NCBI GenBank assembly: GCA_963834855.1 | Contig: CAWIDH010000028.1 | Location: forward strand, 55,636-119,635 | Length of the DNA stretch: 64,000 nucleotides | Origin: DATJKD01 sp963834855 | GTDB taxonomy: Bacteria > Pseudomonadota > Gammaproteobacteria > Steroidobacterales > Steroidobacteraceae | Direction of reading: 5' to 3' | In this document: piece after piece, positions 50,857 through 59,142 of the stretch | Layout of the letters: each line of letters starts with the position of its first letter | How positions within the stretch are numbered: the stretch's first letter is position 1 | Position numbers and translations under genes: made by a program | Notes under the pieces: model-generated | What the model saw: the letters and a program-made list of their open reading frames with translations, nothing else | Databases searched by the model: none | What the model was told of the DNA's origin: nothing

Positions 50857-51129
50857 CTACGTGCGGCCGGGGTTGGCAGCCTTCGGATCGTAGCCCTCCG
50901 CCACACCTCCCGAGCCACGCAGTGCCAGAACGCGCGAGTAGTCGCGGCTGCGCACATAGTGCTCGAGCGCGACGTTGACGGCCTCGCGCGACGTCTTCAC
51001 CCGCGCGAGGCGCTTGACGCGTGCGACCAGTCTCGGGTCGAGAACGATGTTGGTGCGGCCGGAGGGAGCCTTGCCGCCTCGCCTCTTGGCCGCCGGTCCC
51101 GCGGATGCCTTCATGCGGGCAGTATACAC
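50857..51129 (-). CDS. vapB: VapB-type antitoxin
   Basis: 90 residues from GTG 51129, or 85 from ATG 51114. TNIVLDPRLVARVKRLARVK and TSREAVNVALEHYVRSRDY give a ribbon-helix-helix fold as in VapB antitoxins that pair with PIN toxins. The C-terminal tail would bind VapC. A perfect 7-bp-arm palindrome covers the upstream start, the expected autoregulatory operator. Confidence 0.8.
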   Translation of the reverse strand: MYTARMKASAGPAAKRRGGKAPSGRTNIVLDPRLVARVKRLARVKTSREAVNVALEHYVRSRDYSRVLALRGSGGVAEGYDPKAANPGRT

Positions 51130-51141
51130 ATCGAATGTGTA
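51125..51141. promoter_or_regulatory. vapBC operator palindrome
   Basis: TACACAT-CGA-ATGTGTA, 7-bp perfect arms with a 3-bp centre, over the GTG start of vapB. RHH antitoxins bind sites of this size to repress their own operon. Its position favours the ATG at 51114 as the true start. Confidence 0.6.
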
Positions 51142-51235
51142 CCGCGCCAGATGTCTGACCTGAGGATCGCTCCACGACGACGAGCACCCGGGACGGCGAG
51201 GCCCATCGGGCCGTGCTGTCCGGACGGTGCCGCAA

Positions 51236-51306
51236 GAGCAATCTACCCAAGCGGCAGCGCGGCAGGGAGTAACAAGATCGTCGTGAATCCGGCCAGCGGC
51301 GGCGAC
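51236..51306. repeat. 71-bp direct repeat, right copy
   Basis: The copy that is part of the intact regulator gene: it covers its last codons and stop. See 49738-49808. Confidence 0.9.
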
Positions 51307-52463
51307 AGCCAGCGCTGCGCGCGTGCGCGCCCGATCGAGCGCACCCGTCCGGCGGCCTCCAGCTCGACGAGCGCGCGCTGGACCGTGCGCTGGCTGGCCC
51401 CGAGGGCGAGCGCGAGGGCCGAGGTGGACCAGGCCGCGCCGTCGGCGAGCAGCGCCAGCAGCGACGCCTGATCGCCATCGATGGGCGGCACGAGGACGAC
51501 GACGGGGCGCTCGCCCCGCGGCGTGAGCGCGAAGCCGCGCGTGCTGGCCTCGATGCGCGCCAGTGGCGCGATGAGCGCGCGCAACCGTCCGATCTCGACG
51601 CGCAGGCGCGCGCGGTGCGTCTCATTGGGGCGGCGAGTGCGGAACGCGCGCGCGATCAGAGTGTGACGATCGACGTCGCCCGGCCAGGCCTCGGCGAGCG
51701 CGCGGGCCAATTCGAACAGGACCGGGCGTCGCGCCAGGGGCAACCAGGTGGTGCCGGCGCGCAGGCCGCGACGGCAGGCGTCGAGCACCAGCGCGCCCGA
51801 GGCGAAGAGTGCTTCGACCTCGTCGAGGCGCAGCGGTTGCTCGTGGCCGGCGTGGACGCGCCGGGCAGCGGGCCGATCGAGCACGGCGCGCGCCTCGGCC
51901 ACCTCGGCCAGCAGCGCAGGCACGCCCGCGCGTTCGGCCGCATCGTGGGCGCGCGCGAGCGCCGCCCGTGCAGGCGCTGTGCGCAGCGAGCGCAGCGCCA
52001 CCTCGGCCGAAGCCAGCTCGGCCACCGCCAGCAGTGACGGTGGCAGGAAGCGCGCGTCGAGGCGGGCCAGGGCGGATGCGGCCTCGTCGAGTCGGCCGAG
52101 CAGGAGCAGCCGGCGCACCGCGATCAGACGTGCCTGCAGCGCGTTGGCACGATCGGCGTGCGCCGCGAGAGTGGCCGACGCAGCCGCCAGCGCACGCGGC
52201 GAGCCGCGGAGGTCGCGCATGGCGAGGGCCACCTCGGCCTCCGCGACGACACAGCGGGCGCGCGCCAGCTCCTCGTGGTCGCCGAAGCCGCGGGCGGCGC
52301 GCCGGAGGAGCTCGCGGGCGCGCGGGTGCTCGCCGAGCTGCGCCATGGCGATGCCGCGCAGCGCAAGCGCCGGCGGGTCGTCGCGCAGGGCGACGTGCTT
52401 GAGGGCGCCGAGCGCGTCGCCGGCGACGAGAGCGCGCGCGGCGGCGGCGATCAGGGAGTCCAT
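51243..52463 (-). CDS. Helical-repeat winged-helix transcriptional regulator
   Basis: 406 residues. The N-terminal 200 are alpha-helical repeats (LVAGDALGALKHVALRDDPP, RARELLRRAARGFGD); a central OmpR-like winged helix follows (RPVLFELARALAEAWPGDVD, LRVEIGRLRALIA), and near residue 350 a second HTH (TSALALALGASQRTVQRALVELEAAGRV). Likely a DNA-binding activator. Before insertion of the vapBC segment its 3' end would have lain close to the beta-propeller gene, so regulator and the DUF899-3 locus were probably one neighbourhood. Confidence 0.8.
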   Translation of the reverse strand: MDSLIAAAARALVAGDALGALKHVALRDDPPALALRGIAMAQLGEHPRARELLRRAARGFGDHEELARARCVVAEAEVALAMRDLRGSPRALAAASATLAAHADRANALQARLIAVRRLLLLGRLDEAASALARLDARFLPPSLLAVAELASAEVALRSLRTAPARAALARAHDAAERAGVPALLAEVAEARAVLDRPAARRVHAGHEQPLRLDEVEALFASGALVLDACRRGLRAGTTWLPLARRPVLFELARALAEAWPGDVDRHTLIARAFRTRRPNETHRARLRVEIGRLRALIAPLARIEASTRGFALTPRGERPVVVLVPPIDGDQASLLALLADGAAWSTSALALALGASQRTVQRALVELEAAGRVRSIGRARAQRWLSPPLAGFTTILLLPAALPLG

Positions 52464-52472
52464 CGCGACAGG

Positions 52473-52877
52473 CTACTGCGCGGCGGAATCTTCAGAACTA
52501 CCGCTGCATGGTTTCAATTCAACCGCCAAAGCGCGCGCCTCAGTTGCGCCGACGTTCTCGACCGCATGAATTGTTGACTCCCTCCAGAGAACTTGACCAG
52601 CCACTGTGGCACTCTGCGATACGTTGCCGGCCGGGTTGGTTGACTTAATGAGGGCGTCGGTCAAGACGTATACCACTCCAGGCGGGTGAGAGTGTATCGG
52701 CTCCTTTTCGCCCGGCTTGAGGTGGTATTCGAGGACACGGGCTCGGTCATTTTCAAACCGAACAGAGTAGTACTGAGGAGAGAGCTTTACCGGATCTTGA
52801 GCTGTCGCGCGCTGCGCAATGAGTGCGGCAAGCGCTCCCAACATCAAGCCCAGAGCCATGTATGAAAGATTCCTCAT
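52473..52877 (-). CDS. Cupin-like secreted protein
   Basis: 134 residues from ATG 52877 (GAGGTG upstream). A signal or membrane anchor (MALGLMLGALAALIAQRATAQ) is followed by a small cupin: YYSVRFENDRARVLEYHLKPGEK, HSHPPGVVYVLTDALIK, with the His pair of motif 1 (HSHPPG). Probably periplasmic; metal and substrate unknown. 9 bp after the regulator start (same strand, upstream of it). Confidence 0.75.
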   Translation of the reverse strand: MRNLSYMALGLMLGALAALIAQRATAQDPVKLSPQYYSVRFENDRARVLEYHLKPGEKEPIHSHPPGVVYVLTDALIKSTNPAGNVSQSATVAGQVLWRESTIHAVENVGATEARALAVELKPCSGSSEDSAAQ

Positions 52878-52948
52878 ACGAACCACCTCGGAGTTAGCAA
52901 TGTTCGTGCAGGACTAGCGCCCAACAGATAATAGTCGACGTCGACTTT

Positions 52949-52971
52949 CGCCCTTCGCCCTTCGCCCTTTC
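52949..52971. repeat. TCGCCCT heptamer, three tandem copies
   Basis: A short low-complexity run CGCCCTTCGCCCTTCGCCCT in the gap before the pyrophosphatase gene. No function is suggested. Confidence 0.6.
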
Positions 52972-53110
52972 TTCAATGCGTCCGAAAGAGCAGAACTAAC
53001 GCAATAACGCCAAGCAAAATCCCCAGCCGCGACGGTTCGAGGCAACGGTCGCGGTTAGGCCAGGAGCAGACATTGCGAGCGCCGTTACGAATTTCCCGAA
53101 GGCTGCCAGT

Positions 53111-53581
53111 GTGAAAGAAGTTCCCGAAGTCGACGTAGTCATCGAGATTCCACGCGGGAGCTTCCTGAAGCGTGGCTCGACGGGGCATGTGGATTTCGTT
53201 TCACCCTTGCCTTGCCCCTTTAACTATGGGGCGGTGCCGACTCTCGTAGGGCTGGAGGGTGATCTGCTGGATGTCGTGGTGCTGGGGCAACGGCTGCATC
53301 TGGGAACGCGTTTGCGCGTGCCGGCGTGGGGCGCAGTTGTACAGCGGGATCGCGGAATGGTGGACCACAAGCTCATTTGCAGCGCCGAGCCACTCGACGA
53401 GGCCGCGCGTCGTGGCGTGCTGCGGTTCTTCCGCTTCTATGCCAGGAGCAAAGGGCTCCTGAACCTTCTGCGTGGCCGACCGGGTCGTAATGCTTGTGAA
53501 GGGTGGATCGAGGCGTGTGAGGCGCTCGCCTGCGCCAAGCCCAGAGATGTCTCCTGGTACGGGCCGACCGTGACGTTCTGA
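53111..53581 (+). CDS. Inorganic pyrophosphatase family protein
   Basis: 156 residues from GTG 53111. VDVVIEIPRGSFLKRGSTGH, FVSPLPCPFNYGAVPTLVG and EGDLLDVVVLG follow the family I pyrophosphatase plan, the last being the metal-binding DxDxxD region in a degenerate form (EGDLLD). It may be a divergent hydrolase instead of the housekeeping enzyme. The longer antisense frame here (52973-53188) is rejected. Confidence 0.75.
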   Translation: MKEVPEVDVVIEIPRGSFLKRGSTGHVDFVSPLPCPFNYGAVPTLVGLEGDLLDVVVLGQRLHLGTRLRVPAWGAVVQRDRGMVDHKLICSAEPLDEAARRGVLRFFRFYARSKGLLNLLRGRPGRNACEGWIEACEALACAKPRDVSWYGPTVTF

Positions 53582-53670
53582 AGCATGTGGACGCGCAAGG
53601 GCTTCATTCCTGAATTCGTCGCGGCCGTAGACGATGCTCGCGAAGTGAGATTCGCGACCCGTTCGTCCAG

Positions 53671-54057
53671 CTAGACGGGACGCCCGCCTGTGTGATCCGA
53701 GAGCACGGTGAGCACGTGTCCGTCCGGATCGGTGAGGTCGAACATGCGATGCCCCGACAGCCGATCGTCGCGAACCGGGCTCGTGATCACGCCCCGGGCT
53801 TGCAGCTCATCGTGGACCGCATCCGCATCATCCACCATGAAGTCGAACGAGCGGACTGTGCCAGGTCTGGGTTTGCTCTTCGCCTTGAAGAGAAGCAGGT
53901 GCGTTCCGCCACGTAGCTCGAGGATCGCAATCTGCTCCCGCTCGACTACTGCCCTCATCCCGAGTGTGCTGTAAAACCCCGCTGCCCGTGTCACGTCGCT
54001 TACTCTGAGGACGACGTGACCAACGGAGACAAGCGGACGGCCGAGCAATTGCGTCAT
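53671..54057 (-). CDS. VOC/glyoxalase family protein
   Basis: 128 residues from ATG 54057. SVGHVVLRVSDVTRAAGFYS, GTHLLLFKAKSKPRPG and GHRMFDLTDPDGHVLTVL form two beta-alpha-beta modules of the vicinal-oxygen-chelate fold with the metal His and Glu-equivalent positions. Likely a dioxygenase, lyase or resistance protein; substrate unknown. The longer upstream frame lacks a start with a ribosome site. Confidence 0.85.
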   Translation of the reverse strand: MTQLLGRPLVSVGHVVLRVSDVTRAAGFYSTLGMRAVVEREQIAILELRGGTHLLLFKAKSKPRPGTVRSFDFMVDDADAVHDELQARGVITSPVRDDRLSGHRMFDLTDPDGHVLTVLSDHTGGRPV

Positions 54058-54128
54058 CGGTCTCAGCCTCGCGACTGCAGGTAGCTTACCAGCTTCGCAT
54101 TCCGCCAGATGCGACCAGCCTGCGCCTG

Positions 54129-54482
54129 CTAGCGCCGGATCTGCGCGAGTTCGTCCGAGTCGAGCCAGATGCCGCCGCACTGCGGGCATTCGTCGATTTC
54201 GACGGGGACCGCTGCGGAAAACCTGCGGCGCAGCATTACGACGCCGCGATGGTGCGGGCAGTTCAACCGGACCGAGTGGTCGACCAGCACGGGCGGGAAC
54301 TGGGAGAGATGGGCGACGAGCGCGTCGCCAAACGCGCTGTTCGGGCGTTCGAACCGGACGAACTCGAGGCGATCGAGCCAGAGGCCGCCGCAGTCCTCAC
54401 AGACGTCGGTGTTGACGCCGCCGATCCGGAGCGGGCTAAGCGGCGTCGATGAGCGCGGGCATCGGGGTGGTTCGGTGGACAT
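54129..54482 (-). CDS. Double zf-TFIIB-like zinc protein
   Basis: 117 residues from ATG 54482 (GAGGAG upstream). Two zinc knuckles: VCEDCGGLWLDRLEF and ECPQCGGIWLDSDELAQI, the repeated CxxCGGxWLD motif of zf-TFIIB proteins. The first knuckle's partner pair reads CPRS, so one Cys is lost there. Small proteins of this kind have no known role. It lies 71 bp upstream of the VOC gene on the same strand. Confidence 0.85.
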   Translation of the reverse strand: MSTEPPRCPRSSTPLSPLRIGGVNTDVCEDCGGLWLDRLEFVRFERPNSAFGDALVAHLSQFPPVLVDHSVRLNCPHHRGVVMLRRRFSAAVPVEIDECPQCGGIWLDSDELAQIRR

Positions 54483-54833
54483 GCTGCGGGCTCCTCGCGC
54501 TGGGGAACGGCCAATGCGGTCAGTCGTCAACCCACCTGGCCTGGCCGCGCCTCCGGTAATTTCCCCGTCCCGTTCACGATCTCTTCGCGTGGACGATAAC
54601 AGTCGTACCGCGTAATTCCAGTCTTCAACAGTCGGGCGTCCGCTTCGGGTCCGAACTACGACGGTCGCGTGACTGGCGGTTTGCGGCCAGAAGCGCTGGA
54701 CTCCTTCCCCCGAGAAAAGGGGCACACTGTACGCAGCCTTCATAGCGCTTTCCCGATTGTGGCCCACGCCGCTTCAGCAGAGACTGCGCTCGCTACAGAC
54801 CACGACACTTCCGCCCTAACCGTGAGTTAACGC
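54483..54833. other. Gene-free stretch
   Basis: No coding sequence or stable RNA recognised. Near 54660-54700 lies a GTGACTGGCGGTTTGCGGCC element; a related one is at 55188-55212 (GTGACCGGCGGGGTCCGGCC), so a degenerate interspersed repeat is present. Confidence 0.4.
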
Positions 54834-55127
54834 ATGACGCACCCGAGCCATCGACTTGACCACGTCGCTGCAACGGCGGCCGACTGGGGCCTCTCCCAGC
54901 CGAAGGAGCCCGGTGAAGACGACCGCAAGCGCCCACTCGCCGCGGTCGCCACGGACCTGAACGGCCGGCTGAAGCAATGCTGCAAGAGCGCCGATTCCCC
55001 GTCTGGAGCCGCGCTCGAGATGCGCCACCACTTGACCCTTTTTGCTCGCTACGGGCTACCCAACCCGAAGGCGATACAGCTGGTCAGGGACTTGACGATG
55101 AAGGCGTTCACCTCGCACAAACGATGA
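54834..55127 (+). CDS. Weak hypothetical ORF
   Basis: 97 residues with no recognised family. ATHDL-type composition and HHLTLFARYGLPNPKAIQLV look protein-like, but there is no ribosome site and an antisense frame is equally long. Listed with low confidence. Confidence 0.25.
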   Translation: MTHPSHRLDHVAATAADWGLSQPKEPGEDDRKRPLAAVATDLNGRLKQCCKSADSPSGAALEMRHHLTLFARYGLPNPKAIQLVRDLTMKAFTSHKR

Positions 55128-55499
55128 ACTCGCTCGGCTCGCGCCGGCGGGTTCTTTCGTCCGTTTAGTCGGATCCAGTCCGTCGAGTGACCGGCGGGGT
55201 CCGGCCCAGAAGCGGACGTCGCGAGCCCGGTCAGAAGTTCCCCGCAAGCGGGCGACTACGCAATATTTTCGAGGCCACACCAGGTAAACGGGCGTATAAG
55301 CCAACAGACGGCTGCGTCTGCTGCTGTTAATCCCCGCCGGGTTGCCGGGCCCTGCGGGCATACCGGTTCGCCATCAGTTGCTGAGGAGTCGTCATGCAAA
55401 TGACGGCCGGGCTCAATCGCCGTCGCCTTTGCGGTGCTACGGCAACCGTTGTGCCCGGCACGCTGGGTTCGCCTTTCTTTTTCAGAAGGGAGTATAGCC
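55128..55499. other. Gene-free stretch
   Basis: Apart from the degenerate repeat at 55188-55212 and a possible short minus-strand peptide (MTTPQQLMANRYARRARQPG), nothing is recognised. The last 20 bp hold the ribosome site (AGAAGGGAG) of the epoxide hydrolase. Confidence 0.4.
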
Positions 55500-56694
55500 A
55501 TGAGTGATAAGACCGCTCTTCGTCCGTTTCAAGTGGAGTTTCCGGAGGCTGACCTGACCGAACTGCGCCGGCGCATCGCGGCGACACGCTGGCCCACCAA
55601 GGAGCTCGTCGAGGATCGGTCGCAGGGCGTGCAGCTGGCGGCGCTGCGGGAGCTCGCCCGCTACTGGACGACCGAGTACGACTGGCGCAAGTGCGAGGCA
55701 CGACTGAACGCGCTGCCGCAGTTCACGACCGAGATCGACGGGGTGGAGATCCACTTCATCCACGTCAGGTCGCGGCATGAGAACGCGTTGCCGCTGATCA
55801 TGACGCATGGCTGGCCCGGCTCGGTCATCGAGCTGCTCGAGACCGTCGGCCCGCTGACCGACCCGACCTGCGCACGGTGGCACCCCCGGCGATGCATTCC
55901 ACCTGGTGCTGCCGTCCTTGCCCGGCTACGGCTTCTCGGGCGAGCCGACCGAGCTCGGCTGGGACGCCAGCCGCACCGCACGCGCGTGGGCGGAGCTGAT
56001 GCACCGCCTGGGCTACACCCGCTACGTCGCCCAGGGCGGCGACGTGGGTGCCCTCGTCACGGACCTGATGGGCCGCCAGGCGGTCGAGGGTTTGGTCGGC
56101 TACCACCTGAACCTGCTCACGGCGGTGCTCGCAATCGGCGATCAACTGCCCAAGGAATCCGAACAGGAACGCGCAGCGGCCAAGGCGCTCGCGACGTTCA
56201 GGGAGGACGGCTTCGGCTACTTCCTCGAGATGGCAACGCGGCCACAGACGATCGGCTACGCCCTGCTGGATTCACCCGTCGCGCTGGCGGCCTGGTTGCT
56301 CGACCACGACACGGACAGCTACTACAAGATCTCCCGCGCGTTCGTCGACGGCGAGCCCGTGGGCAATCTCACCCGGGACACCATCGTCGACAACATCACG
56401 CTGTACTGGCTGACCGGCACCGCAGCGTCGGCGGCCCGGTCGTACTGGGAGGACGGACGAGCGCTGGCCGCAGCGCTTGCGAGCGGCCAGGCTCCTCCGG
56501 CGGTCTCGGTTCCGGTCGGCTTCACGACGTTCCCCGGCGAGATCTGGGCTGCCCCGCGCAGCTGGGTTGAGGCGGTCTACCCCGGCCTCGCCTACTTCAA
56601 CGAGGTCGACAGGGGCGGCCACTTCGCCGCCTGGGAGGAGCCCAAGATCTTCACGGAAGAATTGCGCGCGGGGTTCAGATCACTGCGCACGTAG
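55500..56694 (+). CDS. Epoxide hydrolase, EHN-type (frameshift)
   Basis: ATG 55500 with AGAAGGGAG upstream. The N-terminal EHN domain (RPFQVEFPEADLTELRRRIA, YDWRKCEARLNALPQFTTEI) covers about 110 residues; then HGWP oxyanion motif (IMTHGWPGS), nucleophile elbow QGGDVGALV and late His RGGHFAAWEEP. Near 55872 one extra T shifts frame between LTDPT and AHGGTPGDAFHLVLPSLPGYG. Corrected length about 397 residues. It would open epoxides or related ring substrates in the cytoplasm. A strong terminator follows. Confidence 0.85.
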
Positions 56695-56709
56695 TGGGAG
56701 GCTATTCGG

Positions 56710-56741
56710 AGCCCGCTGACAATGTCGGCGGGCTTCTTTTT
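56710..56741 (+). terminator. Rho-independent terminator after the epoxide hydrolase
   Basis: An 11-bp stem (AGCCCGCTGAC / GTCGGCGGGCT, one G.T-type mismatch) with a 3-base loop is followed by TCTTTTT. It begins 16 bp after the stop. Confidence 0.85.
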
Positions 56742-56826
56742 GTGCGCCCCGCCGCTGAGGCGACATGTGGGCTGAGAGCCGCGCTGCCGCTTTCCGGTGC
56801 GGGCAAGGTGCTCAAAACACGCTCCC

Positions 56827-57095
56827 AAATTCGTTCCACCGATGGCCGCGCAGATCGTGAAGTGCCTGCCCGAGTGCGACGACTGGATCTACGAGGTCAA
56901 GTTCGACGGCTACCGGGACTGCTCCTGAAGGATGGTGATCGTGTCGAGCTTCGGTCGAGGAACGACAAGGACCTCATGCGCATGTACCCCGCGATCGCAA
57001 CAGCCGGACAACAGTTGAACGCCGAGCAGGCCTTAGTCGACGGCGAGATCGTCGCTCTCATTTCGCAAGGCCGCTCGTCCTCTCAGGCGCTATAG
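56827..57095 (+). pseudogene. ATP-dependent DNA ligase (LigD-type) adenylation-domain fragment
   Basis: KFVPPMAAQIVKCLPECDDW and IYEVKFDGYR carry motif I (KFDGYR) with the adenylated Lys; one base is missing near 56918, after which GLLLKDGDRVELRSRNDKDL and LVDGEIVAL continue the ligase fold. The frame ends at SSSQAL followed by TAG where ligases read SFQALQ. Upstream polymerase and nuclease parts of LigD are absent. A trimmed, decaying copy. Confidence 0.7.
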
Positions 57096-57415
57096 GCGAA
57101 ATCTGACAGCGCGTTGCGGGCTCAACCGATCCAGCATCCGTGCAGTGTGTGAGACTTTAGAGGCGAACCTACAAAGAGGTTCGAAAGAATCTCCGAGTAG
57201 GCCCGAGCCCGAACATCGCCAACGCGACGCTTCGGGCTCACTCGTTTGGGACTGCGCCAGCGCATCGCGCCGATGTCTCCGCCGCCGCCGACGCTTAAAG
57301 AAGGCCTGGGCAGTGCTGACCGCCACGTCGCACGATGCCCCGGCGGCGAGTTCGCCCAATGCGTTTGACCGCAGGCCGCGGCGTTCGCCCTGATGACCAC
57401 AAGGAGCATACGAAC
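57096..57415. other. Gene-free stretch with a 9-bp-arm hairpin
   Basis: GAGCCCGAA (57205-57213) and TTCGGGCTC (57231-57239) form a perfect stem with a 17-base loop and no T-run. Nothing else recognised; the ribosome site of the next gene lies at 57401-57406. Confidence 0.45.
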
Positions 57416-57892
57416 ATGAAGCCAAAGAACACGATCTGCCTCTGGTTCGACAAGGACGCGCAGGAGGCGGCGCGCTTCTACGCCGCCACCTTTCCGGACA
57501 GTGAAGTGACCGCTGTTCACGAGGCGCCCGGCGACTACCCGGGCGGCAAGGAGGGCGATGTGCTGACGGTGGAGTTCACCGTTCTGGGCATTCCCTGTCT
57601 CGGTCTCAACGGCGGCCCGGCGTTCAAACACAGTGAGGCCTTTTCCTTCCAGATCGCGACGGACAATCAGGAAGAGACGGACCGCTACTGGAACGCGATC
57701 GTCGGCAATGGCGGCAAGGAGAGCGCGTGCGGCTGGTGCAAGGACCGCTGGGGCCTCTCCTGGCAGATCACCCCGCGCACGCTAACCGAGGCGCTCGCGG
57801 CTGGTGGCGGTGAGGCAAAGCGTGCCTTCGAGGCGATGATGCCGATGAAGAAGATCGACATCGCCACCATCGAGGCAGCGCGGCGGCGCTGA
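57416..57892 (+). CDS. PhnB-like VOC protein (3-demethylubiquinone-9 methyltransferase-like)
   Basis: 158 residues from ATG 57416 (AAGGAG upstream). ICLWFDKDAQEAARFYAATF, CLGLNGGPAFKHSEAFSFQI and CGWCKDRWGLSWQITPRTL are the signature of this VOC subgroup. The old name is misleading; most members have no methyltransferase activity. Often found with DUF899, DGPF and SRPBCC genes, which are also in this window. Confidence 0.9.
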   Translation: MKPKNTICLWFDKDAQEAARFYAATFPDSEVTAVHEAPGDYPGGKEGDVLTVEFTVLGIPCLGLNGGPAFKHSEAFSFQIATDNQEETDRYWNAIVGNGGKESACGWCKDRWGLSWQITPRTLTEALAAGGGEAKRAFEAMMPMKKIDIATIEAARRR

Positions 57893-57963
57893 TCACTCGA
57901 CCGGCTGCTTTGGGTCGAACTCGGCCCGACGATGTCCGCTTCTGGCGAAGCGCAGCGACGCTT

Positions 57964-58040
57964 GGAAACCTGGGAATCTGAAGAACCTGAAAGCCTGTCA
58001 CCGTCGGCAGATTTCTAGATGCTCAGGTTTCCAGCTTCTC
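57964..58040. repeat. AACCTGAA/CTGGAAAC inverted module 1
   Basis: The left side repeats CCTGGGAATCTGAAGAACCTG, cut short by CCGTCGG, and the right side reads back in inverse order (CAGATTTCTAG, CAGGTTTCCAG). Same units as module 2, less regular. Confidence 0.55.
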
Positions 58041-58118
58041 ACCCCTCTCGGTCGGTGTCGCTGCAACCAGCCGCGCCCCGGGCGACGCCCCCACGTGGGT
58101 GCGGGGCCTGAGAGGGTG

Positions 58119-58199
58119 AAAACCTGGAATCCTGAAAATCTGAAAACCTGCCACGCGCCGCAGCCTCGCAGGTTCTCAGGATTCCAGATTTCCAGGTTC
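58119..58199. repeat. AACCTGAA/CTGGAAAC inverted module 2
   Basis: Left arm units AACCTGGAATCCTG, AAAATCTG, AAAACCTG and right arm CAGGTTCTCAGG, ATTCCAGATTTCCAGGTT; about 30-nt arms pair imperfectly around a GC-rich loop. One of two adjacent modules of an intergenic repeat family. Confidence 0.6.
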
Positions 58200-58295
58200 C
58201 CAGCCTCCGCGGCCCGGTGCCGCCCCCACGACCGCGCCCCTCCGCAATCGGCCCATGAGCGGACGTGCAGCGCTCAGTCTCAATGCGCCGGCCCT

Positions 58296-58863
58296 TCACA
58301 TCTTGAGAAAGAACGCCTCGTCCACTGGCCAGCCGCCCGGCGGCGGACCGGAACTTGCCACTTCTCGGTACGCCTTCCATCCGGTGCCCGTGTTGCGGAA
58401 GAGCACGAGGTACGTGTCGCGCAGCTGTATTGCTTCCTGGGACCCTTGAGGCGTGTAGGTCGTGGTGGCAGTGCCGAACTCGTAGGCCCATTCCTTGCTC
58501 AAGGCGACGACTTCGATGGGGCTAATGGCGATCTTGGCGCCGGGCGGAAATGGCAGCCCCGCCGCAGCTGCGGCCATCGCTTCCCAGTCGGGTGCTCCTG
58601 GTGACACCATCACCGCTCCGTCCGCCAAGAGAGACGACATCGCGCTGGCGTCCCCTGCTGCGACAGCGGCTTCGTAGGCCGAGCGAAGCTGTCGATTTCC
58701 GCTTTGATCGTGTCGGCCTGCGCGCTCCATCCGTTGATGCCTCGGGAGGCGTGGTCGCTGCTGGGGTTTCTCGTCCGTCTTCTGGCAGGCAGTGAGCATC
58801 CCCGGCGACCGCAATGACCATCCCAATACCAAGAGCCATTCGATGTGTGCGAAACAGCAACAT
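58296..58863 (-). CDS. SnoaL/NTF2-like lipoprotein (several frameshifts)
   Basis: Pieces in three frames join as: MLLFRTHRMALGIGMVIAVAG, MLTACQKTDEKP (lipobox LTAC), AATTPPEASTDGA, AQADTIKAEIDSF, AYEAAVAAGDASAMSSLLAD and an intact C-terminal 110 residues ending AFFLKM. This is a DUF4440/SnoaL-type lipoprotein of about 185 residues. At least four single-base shifts fall between 58670 and 58800. Either this stretch is badly basecalled or the gene is dead. Confidence 0.65.
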
Positions 58864-59142
58864 GGCAACTCTCCCTCGCGTACGTCCATCCTGCGGTGTG
58901 CGAACACCTACATTGCGTTCACCTTGATGATATTAGGGTGAAGCACATGACGTAGAGTTGTCTGTTGAATCCCGGTTGCGGGCGGCCGCGTTGGGGTCGA
59001 AATCGGCCAGTGAGAAGAGCGCAGCGAATCCGGCCGATTGAACGCGTCCCGCGGCCGTTTGCATCAGGTCGAGTGATGCGTCCTGACCCAGATTTGACCT
59101 GGCGGCCGAGCCGGATCGTGCCCGACAACTTAGTCGTCATGG

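Larger units (their letters stand above)
57893..58295. other. Gene-free stretch with two large hairpin-like repeats
   Basis: See 57964-58040 and 58119-58199. Between them is GC-rich DNA with a short GCCCCCAC/GTGGGTGC hairpin. No gene recognised. Confidence 0.5.

Noticed and set aside
51243..52463. The helical regulator as a SARP/BTAD antibiotic regulator
   Set aside because: The HTH is central and C-terminal and there is no BTAD signature or biosynthesis cluster nearby.
52973..53188. A 71-residue minus-strand frame with a hydrophobic end
   Set aside because: It overlaps the start of the pyrophosphatase gene and has no ribosome site or homologue.
57121..57215. A tRNA-like stretch with GGTTCGAAAG
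   Set aside because: The T-arm-like bases lack a matching acceptor stem and anticodon arm.
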